Below are positions 49,801-58,952 of a stretch of 64,000 bases of DNA, piece by piece; within the stretch, counting starts at the first letter, position 1; the number at the start of each line of letters is the position of its first letter. Below the pieces are notes generated by a model that was not told the origin of the DNA, made no database searches, and saw only the letters and a program-made list of their open reading frames with translations. The translations under genes were made by a program, and so were the position numbers. The DNA comes from Polytrichum commune (lineage: Eukaryota; Streptophyta; Polytrichopsida; Polytrichales; Polytrichaceae), in the NCBI GenBank assembly GCA_950295325.1, contig OX485803.1:73919554-73983553 (forward strand), written 5' to 3'.

Positions 49801-51078
49801 CATGCTTGCGGTGAAAGACTTGCCCCTGGTACACAGTGGTAATCCTACATGCCCGGTCTTAATAATTGGAAGGTGGCTGGTCAAAAATTGCAAACTCTGA
49901 CTACTCTGCGGGCTCTTCTTGCAGCAGAAGCTGGTTGAGAACGATGGCAATGTTGTCTTTTCCATCCTGCAGCAAACCCAACATCCAGATGTGGTTGCCA
50001 TCCCCATTTTGCAAGAGTATAGGCTTCTTTTGCAGACTCAAGAGACCTCCAATCGAGGATTCCATTCCCGTGCTGCAGCAGAACTTGAGTTATCTACATC
50101 TTTCGCAAACTCACCTGCCACTTGAGGATTCCACATTCAGCGGTTTTCTGGCCATGCCTTCGTGACATCTTATTGACCAAGCTAGCGCATTCTTCCTTTG
50201 TCGAATATCAAATCAATTTGGCTTGGGATAAGTTTCTGAAATTACTAGTCGCGCTTTTCTGAATGCATGGGCGCTAGTAAATGAATGAAAAGAGTGGTGA
50301 ATTTACAGAACGACAGTAAGGATATTTCATTCATCTGTCGTGCTAAGCTCTTTAATTTAAGCAGAACATAGAACTTTGACCTAAAAAGATGATAATTGCA
50401 AGGTATGGTTATGAAGCATTGTGACAGCGAGCATACCGTCGGCAAATAACTTTTCCCCCACGAATCTAGTTTATGCTAAGCACATAGTTGTAGCCATAAA
50501 TTCGGTGATTAAGCTCTTTTCCCAGCGATTGAAGAGTCGAAACTTCAGCACCATTGAACCCTAAATTGCCCTCCGACCTAAACTGCCACATAATGGTTGA
50601 AAGCGGAGTTTGAAAGCACCCAATTCTAGAAGAAGCATATTGCATTACTTAAGACATTGCAAACATCATCTCAAACAGCGCGTTGCTGTGTCTGAGACCG
50701 TTGTAAAACAAATTCAATGAAAGTGTAACTCTTGACTTAGAAACTTCCAAGTGTGAGTTCAAGGTCTCCAATGATTTCAAGATCAACACCACACTTCAAG
50801 ATCGGCAAAGACACATAAATTAGGGACCATCACAAATTATATAACATGACAGAGACTCTGAAGTTCCGTGCATAAATTCCAGAGAAGTTTATATTTATGT
50901 CAAGTGTGTATAAAATACATACGCCGGCCAAGACCTTCGGAGGAATGATATTATTCGATATGGATACAGAGTCTCACTGCTCTAGAGTATTGGGCTTGTA
51001 ACTTTTGCAAAAACCTAACGACTGACCTGATATCCATCATGACTTCTAATTCGATGATGTTTAGAAGTACACTAAAAT
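49801..51078. other. Intergenic; one unrecognised plus-strand ORF
   Basis: The frame at 49919-50125 reads a regular, Q- and L-rich peptide ('VVFSILQQTQHPDVVAIPIL'), which looks helical but which I cannot assign. The opposing minus-strand ORF (49744-50007) contains a weak echo of the propeller text 'TGRVGLAL' as 'TGHVGLPL', perhaps an exon scrap. Nothing else seen. Confidence 0.35.
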
Positions 51079-52304
51079 TCATGGCCAATTGGGATGCTCG
51101 GTGCTGTAGTGTTGTATGGCATCACAGACCTTCATGGCAACTTCCTTGACCTTTCCGGGGGCAGCGGTGGAAGGATCGATGGGCTCATATTCAAGCTTCC
51201 AATCTAAGGTGGTGGTGGAACGATTGGGGCCTGGGGTGAACCTCATGGTGACATGGAACTTGCTGTACCTGGGATCATTTACATGCTCGAAACAGTAGAT
51301 GCGATTCTCCTCGTCGAACACCGTCACACGTTTCTTGAACTTTGCACCTGCAGCGGGGCCCATAGCTGCAAAATTTGCAAGTGATTAGTACACACATATT
51401 TACACACAGGAGAATCTACTCAATCAGTTAGCCCCACGGGTGGCTGCAACTCTCCCTTTTAGATCTAGCTGCTTCTAATGAATTAATGTTGATTTGTTAC
51501 AACACAAAGAGAAGCAACATTCTTGGAAAGAGGGCGTCAACTAGAGGAACCCATTGAATATACCATTTATGTCTGCATTAGAAATGGATTACACTTGTAG
51601 ATCTCGTTTTTAGAGCTAATTAGAAGCAATTTTGTAAAGCAAGGGTCATCATCTAGTGCCCTAGCTATTTATTTTCAACTCTAAGAAATCTACATAATAT
51701 TCCTTAGAAATTATATTGTTAACTGTTTCAAATATGTCTTGGCAATTCCAAAAGTCCAAACCAAGTTCCAAATACGCTGGCACTTGTCGATGCTACAAAT
51801 ATTTGCTATTTTGGGGGTTAACTTAACTTCTCCCTTTCGAACAACACCTTTTAAATCGCTTCTGATGGATGCTTCTAACGATTTGAGGTTTGTTATTTGT
51901 TAGAGGAGCAACGTCCTTGGAAACAGAGCATTGAGAGGAATCCATTGAAACCATGATTTGTGTCTGAATTAGAAAAGCTTTATACTTTAAACGTTGATGT
52001 TTTCAGAACTAATTAGAAATACATTGTTATAAATGTTCACACAAACTGCAAGGGTGATGTTGTAAAAGAAGTCAAAAGTTGTTATTGAAAGCTGAGGGGC
52101 ATTTGCGGTGAGAATGAATTAATTACCGTGTCCAAGAGTGACAGCGCTTACGGTTCCGAGTTCACCGTTTCCTTCCAGACGCTCGTTGTTGGTGAAGAAA
52201 TCTGGAAGCAACTTGCATAAAATTTGGTCCCACTCTCGGCACACTCGCATGGACCGCTCCGGTGTCATGTTCTTGGTGATGTATTCGAACTCAAGAACGC
52301 CCAT
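51079..52304 (-). CDS. Bet v 1 / PR-10 / major-latex-protein-type ligand carrier
   Basis: Two exons, 52304-52127 and 51365-51079, give 154 residues, the usual length for this family. The intron (GTAATT ... TTTTGCAG, phase 1) sits after the glycine-rich loop. That loop, GNGELGT at residues 45-51, matches the Bet v 1 E-G-N-G-x-x-G-T pattern. Exon 2 gives the beta sheet (FKKRVTVFDEENRIYCFEH, TTTLDWKLEYEP) and the long C-terminal helix (KVKEVAMKVCDAIQHYSTEH). The fold has a hydrophobic pocket for small ligands such as lipids, hormones or phenolics, in the cytosol; the ligand cannot be read from sequence. The start was chosen at MGVLEFEY; the frame is open further upstream to 52388. The 760-base intron holds two copies of a dispersed repeat. 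Confidence 0.9.
51455..51665 (+). repeat. Dispersed repeat, first copy in the Bet v 1 gene intron
   Basis: Contains GCTTCTAATGAATTAATG, GCAACATTCTTGGAAAGAGG, GAGGAACCCATTGAA and GAGCTAATTAGAAGCAAT, matching 51850-52035 and the copies at 3.6-4.1 and 13.5-13.9 kb. Confidence 0.8.
51850..52040 (+). repeat. Dispersed repeat, second copy in the Bet v 1 gene intron
   Basis: Direct repeat of 51455-51665: GCTTCTAACGATTTGAGGTT, GCAACGTCCTTGGAAACAG, GAGAGGAATCCATTGAAA, GAACTAATTAGAAATACATT. The two copies occupy about half of the intron. Confidence 0.8.
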
Positions 52305-53088
52305 GTTTGCTTGCAGCTGCTCTTGAACTACAAAGTTCAAGTGATTTGATATCAATGATTCATTCCTAGTCATGTAAAATGGGGTCAAATTGACACTTTG
52401 GCACTGAGTACATCGTGCTTACAAAAGGGAAGCACTATGTTGAATATGAGCGATTGAGTTTTAATTCAACCAATTACGGTTCTATACATACAACGACAGA
52501 GATTAATTCTCTCTAGTCGATCACTAGACCAATCTGCATAAAGGATCTCTCGTTTTATAGCAAATTTAAAGAGGTTGGCTACACTAATTGAGATTGATTT
52601 TCAGTGGACCGGAGTTCCAGTATAAGTCGAGTAGCGACTTGTTGAATAAATCAAACTCAAGTCAGATTGCTGAACAATCAGGCTGTCACGTCAACGATCA
52701 TATTCAAGCCAGACTTCTCTCTTATTGCAACTTCAATAAAGAAGTTGATAATGGAGACAAGCTTATTGAAAGTTTCATGTTTCTCACAGGCATACCTCGA
52801 ATTTACTGCAAGTACTACTACCTCCGATTTGACAACCTTCCCTTACAGCAGTCGCCAACTCCGGTTTGAGAGTGCGATCCTAAGAAATTTGGTTGATGAT
52901 TCTGAACTCTGATCATTCGTCCGAAGCTGACGACAAGAGTTTTTATGTACAGGTGCCTGAGTGAGGATCGAGACAATGTGCTCCGATAAGTATGCCATGG
53001 AATCTTATGCACCCATAAGGGAGGAGGAATATGCCATTGGGATGCCAATTTGCCCATCACCTGCAGTGACTTAACCTTCTACTGTACC
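52305..53088. other. Promoter side of the Bet v 1 gene; no other gene seen
   Basis: The 5' flank should lie within the first few hundred bases. ORFs at 52588-52912 (plus) match nothing known. Confidence 0.45.
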
Positions 53089-53089
53089 T

Positions 53090-55700
53090 TTAGGGCCGCT
53101 TTACACTACGGTGGAGCACAGTCCGGGGAGTTTTATACAAAAATCGCTACATTTCCGATTTTTTATAAAGACATTCGTATTTTTATTTTTTGGCTAGGAA
53201 GCTACCTAAATCCAATTTTTATTCTCGGTTAAAAACCGATATTGAACTTTACCATTCGGTAATTTTCCGACTTTCTGAACTTCATTTCGGTACGTTTCCG
53301 AAGATTTGTATTGTATGTTGGATTTGTTTTTTTAAATATTGTAAAAAAAAATTGGTGTTATGCTTTTAAAGGGGTGAATTTGTGTAGATAGAAAATCCAA
53401 GTATCCTTGGAAGGATTTGAACCTTGCCAAGCCCCCACCAACTTGGGGCCAAGGATTTAGCCTTTAAAAATATATATAAATCCAAAAAGGGTTCATACAT
53501 TATTTAGAGGCTAGTAAGTACAACAATACATGCAACTTTTAAACACCTGTATCCTCATAATTAGAAAACATAGTTGAACTTACTGAACAAGATGCATCAC
53601 TTGCAGAAAACACATAACGTGAAGGATTAGCATATAAAAACAGGTATTTGGTTCCAGTTTTCCACAAAGGAATTGCCTCTTCAATAATATTATCAAAGTT
53701 TTCATCTAGTCCCTCTAAAGCAATTCTAAGCATGCTTCCAACTTCCAAGTATGTTTCTCACTCGTGTTTTTATTAAATTTTGAACACTAAACGTCCTTTC
53801 ACAAGTGGATGTTGATACACATTGTACTCTAGCCAAATCAACAAGGACAAGCAAATTAAAATATCGGGTCTGCAAAGAATGATTCCATGTGATCATGCGC
53901 CATAAATCTCTACAAGTCTTATCTCCCCATTCAGTGGTGGCTTGCAGTTTGAAAGCTAGAAATTCACGCTTACAAGCCATCACATCAACGAAGGAGGGAA
54001 ATTTTGAACCTTCTTGGTAGCGATCATGCCCATAGTGTGCTAGCAGTAGCGAAAGAGCAGAGAGAGAAATCCTAGTAGAGGAATGAGAGGAGTGAGATAC
54101 TTTGCATAAGGGACTCAAACTCCTTATACTCGTGAGAGAGGATCCTTGGGTGCTTAGAGCCTCAAAACCCTAATCGGCCCAGTGAACGGAACCAACCCTA
54201 AATTAATTAGCCTCCATGGTTCTTGACCTTATGAGTCATGACTCTAGTATTACCCTAGTAGAAATTTCCGCCCTATCCCTAGTCCCTTCGGCTACTTACC
54301 TAAAATTTAAAAATTGGCTCGGTAAATATCCTAAAATATGATGCCTCAACCAGCTATATTGCCGATCTTTTCTCATTTGAACCAGTCAATTTCCAACCTT
54401 AATAATTTTAAGTCGGTACCTCGTCCGAATTATTGCAAACTCATTCGGAAATCTCCCAAAAAAATTTGGCTAGCTCGTAACTAAAGTTCGGTACTCCCTG
54501 TTCATTGCGGTGGAGAGGTCCACTGATCATGAATTCTAGGGGAATTTTGAAATTTGATTGGTCAAGAGGGATACTCTTGTCCAGTGGCGGTTTACTCTAC
54601 GGCCAAGAGTCCTTTGGTGGAGAACTTTGTACATGAATAAAAAATGACATGTATGCCAACATGGCAACACTTTTTTGAAAGGGAGTTCTCCGGAGGTCAA
54701 GTTCTTGGGCAACCTCAAAGCCTCGGACAAGAAACTTGGCCTCCGGAGAACTCCAAGTTCAATAAAATATTTTTCCCTTAGAGAAATCTTTCCACTATTG
54801 TCTCCCTCTTTAGTATGACACTTTTGGGAAACACAAAAAAGTCGTATTATCTAGGTGCCATCTTCTCATTAATATGACAAATGGCATAAAGTTGTTGTAT
54901 TATTGAGGGAATATGAAAACATAAGTCATATGAGCTTAAAAATATATATAACGAGTTTCAACAATATAGATAGTATGAAATAATAACTTTTAACCCCAAA
55001 CAAATACAAATATTCTCAAGACCTCTTGAAATAAGTGTCCAAAGATCTTTGGTGTTGCCTACCCAAATTAGGAACGGTCATCAAACCTAAATTTCCAACT
55101 TAAAGAAATTATTAGTTTACAAAAGTAACTTATGGCGATTCTAATTGTCGCATTATCGAGTGTTGTAGTCGTATAAAAGAGGGGGTTTTGAACTAAAAAG
55201 TTATGTCTTGCAAAAATGTCTCATAATATTGAGGGTGTCGTTTAAATGAGTGTCGTATTAACGAGGTTAGACTGTACCAAAATGTGAATTCTTTGAAAAT
55301 CAACAAGAAAATAATGTTACGTACTTATTTACCTTCATTTGGATGTATTATAGAGGTGGAACATTTTCAAATAAATTCTTATCATGAAAGTAGTTCTAAA
55401 ACATTGCCATATACATTTCATTTTTTGATCAATACGATTTTTAAAAATTTCAATACAATGGTCATTTAGGGGGTAAGGTTTCTACTATGGCCGGATATGA
55501 CCATTTTGTGAAGTTGTCCGGTGGCCTGGACTTCTCCTCTAGGTGGTTACACTACGGCCGGTCAAGACTTCTTAAGGCATTTTTTATTTATTGTCTTTTC
55601 ATCTTTTCTAGCATACCATCCCTCGCCTCAAATAACAATGTCTTGGGCTAAAATTCTTGACCGCTTGCGCACTTCTCCACCGTAGTGTAAAGCGGCCCTA
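53090..55700. mobile_element. Composite hAT-type element
   Basis: The left end TAGGGCCGCTTTACACTACG (53091) and the right end, whose reverse complement is the same string (55681-55700), are perfect over 26 bases (through GTGGAG). Inside are a transposase fragment on the minus strand (53539-54118), CGGTA/TTTCCGA-rich stretches facing each other (53140-53300 and 54290-54500), and segments at 54583-54770 and 55541-55690 shared with the element at 36.3-36.7 kb. No 8-bp target duplication is evident, so this may be two elements nested together. ORFs at 55284-55469 are not recognised. Confidence 0.8.
53539..54118 (-). pseudogene. hAT transposase C-terminal (dimerisation) fragment
   Basis: Minus-strand text 'LVLVDLARVQCVSTSTCERTFS' followed by 'QNLIKTRVRN' is the hAT C-terminal dimerisation motif (S-x-x-C-E-R-x-F-S ... 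K-T-x-x-R-N). After a frameshift near 53740 the related 'MLRIALEGLDENFDNIIEEA' follows. Only this C-terminal portion exists; the catalytic RNase H-like core is missing. Confidence 0.8.
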
Positions 55701-56125
55701 AGTCAGTGTAAAATTGATCTTCCATTGTATTAGCCTCACAGCTCCATCACTGTCCACCTTAACAATTTACTATCATGGTCACCAGCTTCCAACTTAAACT
55801 TCCAATTTTTGGACTGAAATTAATGCTTTTACCAGAATATTCTCAACACTTCAATACGTCATTTGAGTCATTGAGATTTTATACAGGCCTTTCCAAAACG
55901 TTGACTTTTCGATTGTTGATCTGCTTTGATTATGCTTAAATGAAAAGATTTCATCTTACTTGTGGTCTAAATGTGGTTTGAAGTTAGCTGCTTACAAATG
56001 TTGAGAGGCCAATCTAGAAGTGGGCTTAGAGCCCTTCAACTTTTTGAGTGAAAACCGAACAATTCCATAAACGGAAACGGAGAATAGACGAGGTTATGTA
56101 CCGAAGATGAGTCAAGAGGAAGGAG
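55701..56125. other. No gene seen
   Basis: Spacer between the hAT composite and the first U2 copy. Confidence 0.45.
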
Positions 56126-56130
56126 GACAT

Positions 56131-56140
56131 GTCCCATAGG
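56131..56140 (+). promoter_or_regulatory. Possible upstream sequence element of U2 copy 1
   Basis: GTCCCATAGG resembles the plant snRNA element RTCCCACATCG and lies about 71 bases before the inferred RNA start. The TATA position (about 56172) reads GTACAACAT, which is poor. Confidence 0.4.
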
Positions 56141-56201
56141 GAGTGACACACAAAACAAGGAAGAGTTGAGGTACAACATGGGGAGTTGCTGAGGAGAAGC
56201 A

Positions 56202-56397
56202 TACCATTCTCGACCTTTGGCTAAGATCAAGTGTAGTATCTGTTCTTATCAGTTTAATATCTGATACGAGGCTCGTCGAGCCTCATGATATTAATCTAAT
56301 TTCTCTTGGGTGTGGTTCATGAGGCAACTTGGTGTTCGAGCCCACAAGCGTCGCCTTGGTATTGCACTACATTCATGGCAAGCGCAACCCTTCGCTT
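56202..56397 (+). ncRNA. U2: U2 spliceosomal RNA, copy 1
   Basis: Starts ATACCATTCTCGACC and continues TTTGGCTAAGATCAAGTG, TAGTATCTGTTCTTATCAG and TTTAATATCTGATAC, the conserved 5' half of plant U2. The branch-point recognition sequence GTAGTA is intact. A perfect 7-bp hairpin (GAGGCTC-GTC-GAGCCTC) stands where stem-loop II is expected, followed by an Sm-like AATTTCTC (weaker than a run of Ts) and a 3' stem GCGTCGCC ... GGCAAGCGC. Stem-loop I has small changes (CTCGACCTTTGG for CTCGGCCTTTTGG). The length of about 196 is the plant norm; the end is estimated. The weak TATA leaves its activity uncertain. Confidence 0.85.
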
Positions 56398-57016
56398 CGG
56401 GGACGCAGATAAACCAAACAACACACTGGATTGCACTTGTGGAAGCTGCTTGCAGGAAGTTTGGGCTGCTTTTTAAATTTTATCTCAAATGCCTGAGTTT
56501 ATTTGCTATCAATTGATGGATATCATGTCTGATCCTATTTCTTGCACAACAGAGGATATGGCTAGAGACAAAATGCTATGTAGATGTGGGAATACATTCT
56601 TGTCCTTGACAAACAATGTCACTCTTCACTTACAAACTTGGATGCGAAGTATACACTAGGTATTAATATATTAGGCTTTTGTGTTCTCTGGAGGTTAAAG
56701 GTTTTGGACATAATTGGTACACACCAGTAATGTTTGCGTCACCGGTGAAACTCAGTAGGACAATGATTCTCGATTGGAGAAATTAATAGCTCATGGCTCA
56801 GGTTAATAGTAGTCGGTAACTGGCACATGACAATTTTCTTTGACCTTGCACACTCTAATTTTTCTTGTGTAATCAGAGTTAACTTCATGAGATATAGGTC
56901 GAGGATGACGAAAGAGCCCAACGATCGCGCAAGCTATCCTAGTAAGGAGGACCAAATGAACACAAGGAAAATGGATCTCAGCTGGAATGAAGCAGAGCAG
57001 CAAGGTAGACCTGGTT

Positions 57017-57066
57017 GCCCCATACGCTTGGGGTAGGCATGGGTGAGGAAAAGGTGAGCATATATT
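57017..57066 (+). promoter_or_regulatory. Promoter boxes of U2 copy 2
   Basis: GCCCCATACG at 57017 (about -73) resembles the plant USE, and TATATT at 57061-57066 is about 29 bases before the RNA start. This is the arrangement of Pol II-transcribed plant snRNA genes. Confidence 0.6.
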
Positions 57067-57089
57067 GCGAAGTTGTGGAAGGGAAAAGC

Positions 57090-57285
57090 ATACCTTTCTT
57101 GGCCTTTTGGCTAAGATCAAGTGTGGTATCTGGTCTTATCAGTTCAATATCTGATGTAAGACTCAGTGAGCCTCATGATATTGATCTAATTTTTCTTCGA
57201 TGTGTGCTTGTCCGGGAGCTTGCTGTCAGACATCATGAGAGTCGCCATGGTATTGCAATATCATGAGCAGGCGCACCTCTACCCT
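57090..57285 (+). ncRNA. U2: U2 spliceosomal RNA-like, copy 2 (variant branch-recognition site)
   Basis: ATACCTTTCTTGGCC, TTTTGGCTAAGATCAAGTG and CTTATCAGTTCAATATCTG identify U2, with a good Sm-type AATTTTTC and a 3' stem GTCGCCATGG ... GCAGGCGC. The branch-recognition box reads GTGGTA instead of GTAGTA, and the following TCTGTTC is TCTGGTC. Stem-loop II is imperfect (AGACTCAGTGAGCCT). It has the best-formed promoter of the forward copies, yet its core is altered, so it may be a transcribed variant or a young pseudogene. Confidence 0.8.
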
Positions 57286-57427
57286 TCGGAGTCCCATGTA
57301 AATCAAATAGCAATATGAAGGATTACACATCAGACAACATTCCTAATCTCATTTAGTCAAAGACGATTGTTGAAGCTTAGATTGCTGAACTAGGCGACAA
57401 CATGTTGAACTAGCCATTGCTGCAATA

Positions 57428-57623
57428 ACAACCAATGTCATCTGGAGGCAATATGTGTGCAATTCCGAGGCCACGTGTGCAAACTCGGACTGAGCCCGCA
57501 CCTGAGAAAAATTAGATTAATATCATAAGGTTCGATGAGCCCTCGCATCAGATATTAAACTGATGAGAACAGATACTACACTTTTTAGCCAAAAGGTCTT
57601 AGCCAAAAGGCCGAGAATGGCAT
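57428..57623 (-). ncRNA. U2: U2 spliceosomal RNA-like, copy 3, with internal duplication
   Basis: On the minus strand: ATGCCATTCTCGGCC, then CTTTTGGCTAAGA and again CTTTTGGCTAAAA, then GTGTAGTATCTGTTCTCATC and TTTAATATCTGATGC. The branch-recognition GTAGTA and the Sm-like AATTTTTC are kept. The duplication of CCTTTTGGCTAA replaces the GATC segment between stem-loop I and the branch-recognition box. Stem-loop II is imperfect. The 3' end is estimated. It faces copy 2, so the two copies converge. Confidence 0.75.
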
Positions 57624-57647
57624 ACTTCTTCCGTCCTCAACCTTCGC

Positions 57648-57709
57648 ATTATATACTCGCTTTCTCCTGAGTACCGGCGCATGCCCATGAACCACCAGAT
57701 GTATGGGCC
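57648..57709 (-). promoter_or_regulatory. Promoter boxes of U2 copy 3
   Basis: On the minus strand TATATAAT (57655-57648) sits about 26-33 bases before the RNA start. GGCCCATAC (from 57709) about 85 before may be a displaced USE; the spacing is some 12 bases longer than in copies 1 and 2. Confidence 0.5.
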
Positions 57710-58285
57710 AACCACCCAAGAGAACACTTTGCCCTCAGGCCCACTCCAACACATTGCATCACCGAGCTCATAATTTACATGTTGCACAATCTGATTCTCT
57801 GGACTCATTTCCAATGGCTCCATTGCAGTGATAAATGGTGATTGAGTGTGTTGTGGATGCTAGAATATATTTTGGAATGGATTCCAAGATTGCCTGTGAG
57901 AGTATGGTGATTGAGTCTACAGAATAGACAGAAAGGGTTCTCTGAGCTTGTCAAAGCATAAGTAAACAAAGTTTTTGAAGTCCTTGAGAAATCTCTCAAT
58001 GCTCCACCTACCTAGGACGGTTGTCCTCTAGTCACCACTGCATTATCCGAAACATTTAGGTCCCAACTGCACCAGATGCCTTGAGTTAATTCATTGATGC
58101 GGGTCGAAACTGGGCTTACCTCCCTTGTGCACTGATTGGAGAAGACTGAGATTTACCATGCCTCAGGAAGGAAACACTCGTGACAATCTGCGAGCACCCT
58201 AAGTATGAGAGCTTCACGACTCGGGGTCGAAGTCATGAGTGAGGCCTTCGTTATTAAATTTCTACTGCTGTATCATTTATTTGGA
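57710..58285. other. Spacer inside the U2 cluster
   Basis: No gene seen. The 74-residue minus-strand ORF at 57599-57823 runs through the U2 copy 3 promoter and is not credible as a gene. Confidence 0.5.
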
Positions 58286-58390
58286 GATGAAAGAATTAGA
58301 TTAGTGTCACGAGGCTTGATGAGCCTCGTGTCAAATTTTATACTGACAAGAACAGATACTTCATTTGAACTCACCCAAAAGGTGACCACA
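58286..58390 (-). pseudogene. U2 snRNA fragment, copy 4
   Basis: On the minus strand CCTTTTGGGTGAGTTC, GAAGTATCTGTTCTTGTCAG and CTAATCTAATTC follow U2. The branch-recognition box is GAAGTA, the TTTAATATCTGATA stretch is scrambled, and the 5' start and 3' domain are missing. A 9-bp stem-loop II (CACGAGGCT ... AGCCTCGTG) remains perfect. Confidence 0.75.
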
Positions 58391-58508
58391 TAGGTTGTTC
58401 TCAGAGTTTTGGTATCACATTAGCACGAGTTCCGGGAGCTGCCATAGCTGCTGCCATGCTGTACATTTCAACTTCTGGAAGGCTTAATTGTTGTGTTTGC
58501 TCTGGCAG

Positions 58509-58575
58509 CTCAAATTTTGTCACTTTGGAGGAGCTGTGTATAGCACCCGGCAAGGCTGCCTGGATAGCTTATCTG
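58509..58575 (+). pseudogene. RRP43: Orphan exon of exosome subunit RRP43 (EXOSC8-like)
   Basis: A 67-base segment with clean splice edges (TCTGGCAG before, GTATGG after) codes NFVTLEELCIAPGKAAWIAY. This matches the RRP43/EXOSC8 RNase PH-like segment 'LCIxxGKxAWxxYL', which normally continues into 'DIYCLDADG'. No flanking RRP43 exons are visible, so it is either a captured exon or the remains of a lost gene. It lies about 380 bases before the Ser/Lys/Arg-rich gene and could be an upstream exon of that transcript only if the phases fit (it ends in phase 0, whereas the next exon needs phase 2). Confidence 0.55.
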
Positions 58576-58654
58576 GTATGGGCCTACTCCGCTCCATGCT
58601 CACAAACATTTGTTCTTGGAGTAGTATCTTGCTTGCTGCTCTACATTTCAGGAG

Positions 58655-58770
58655 CATTCTTAAGCATGTGTAAGGACATTGTCTTTCCATTCTACTTTCA
58701 AGAATAAATATAAGAATCTAGATACTTGATTACATGCATGAACTTGCACATTACTTTCATTAGGAGCTTA
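58655..58770 (+). repeat. Dispersed TTCTTAAG-type repeat, copy 3
   Basis: TTCTTAAGCATGTGTAAGGA, GTCTTTCCATTCTA, TTGATTACATGCATGAA: the same landmarks in the same order as 48066-48200 and the reverse of 49320-49452. Confidence 0.8.
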
Positions 58771-58952
58771 TTTGATTCAGGTTTTCTTCCTCCCCCTGCC
58801 CCATTCCCCCTTTAATCTAGTTCTTTGCATATTTGTATACTCGGTTGAGAAAGAAGCATAGTGCTGTATTGACTGAAGAAATGTTTCTGTTCTGCAAGGG
58901 AACTTAACATTGATCACATGACCAGATAGGTTGTTCTCAGACTTTTTGGCAG

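Noticed and set aside
53395..53460. tRNA-like B box on the minus strand (GGTTCAAATCC)
   Set aside because: The T-arm is only partly paired and the rest of a tRNA is missing; it lies inside the hAT composite.
57599..57823. 74-residue minus-strand ORF
   Set aside because: It overlaps the U2 copy 3 promoter and 5' end and matches no family.
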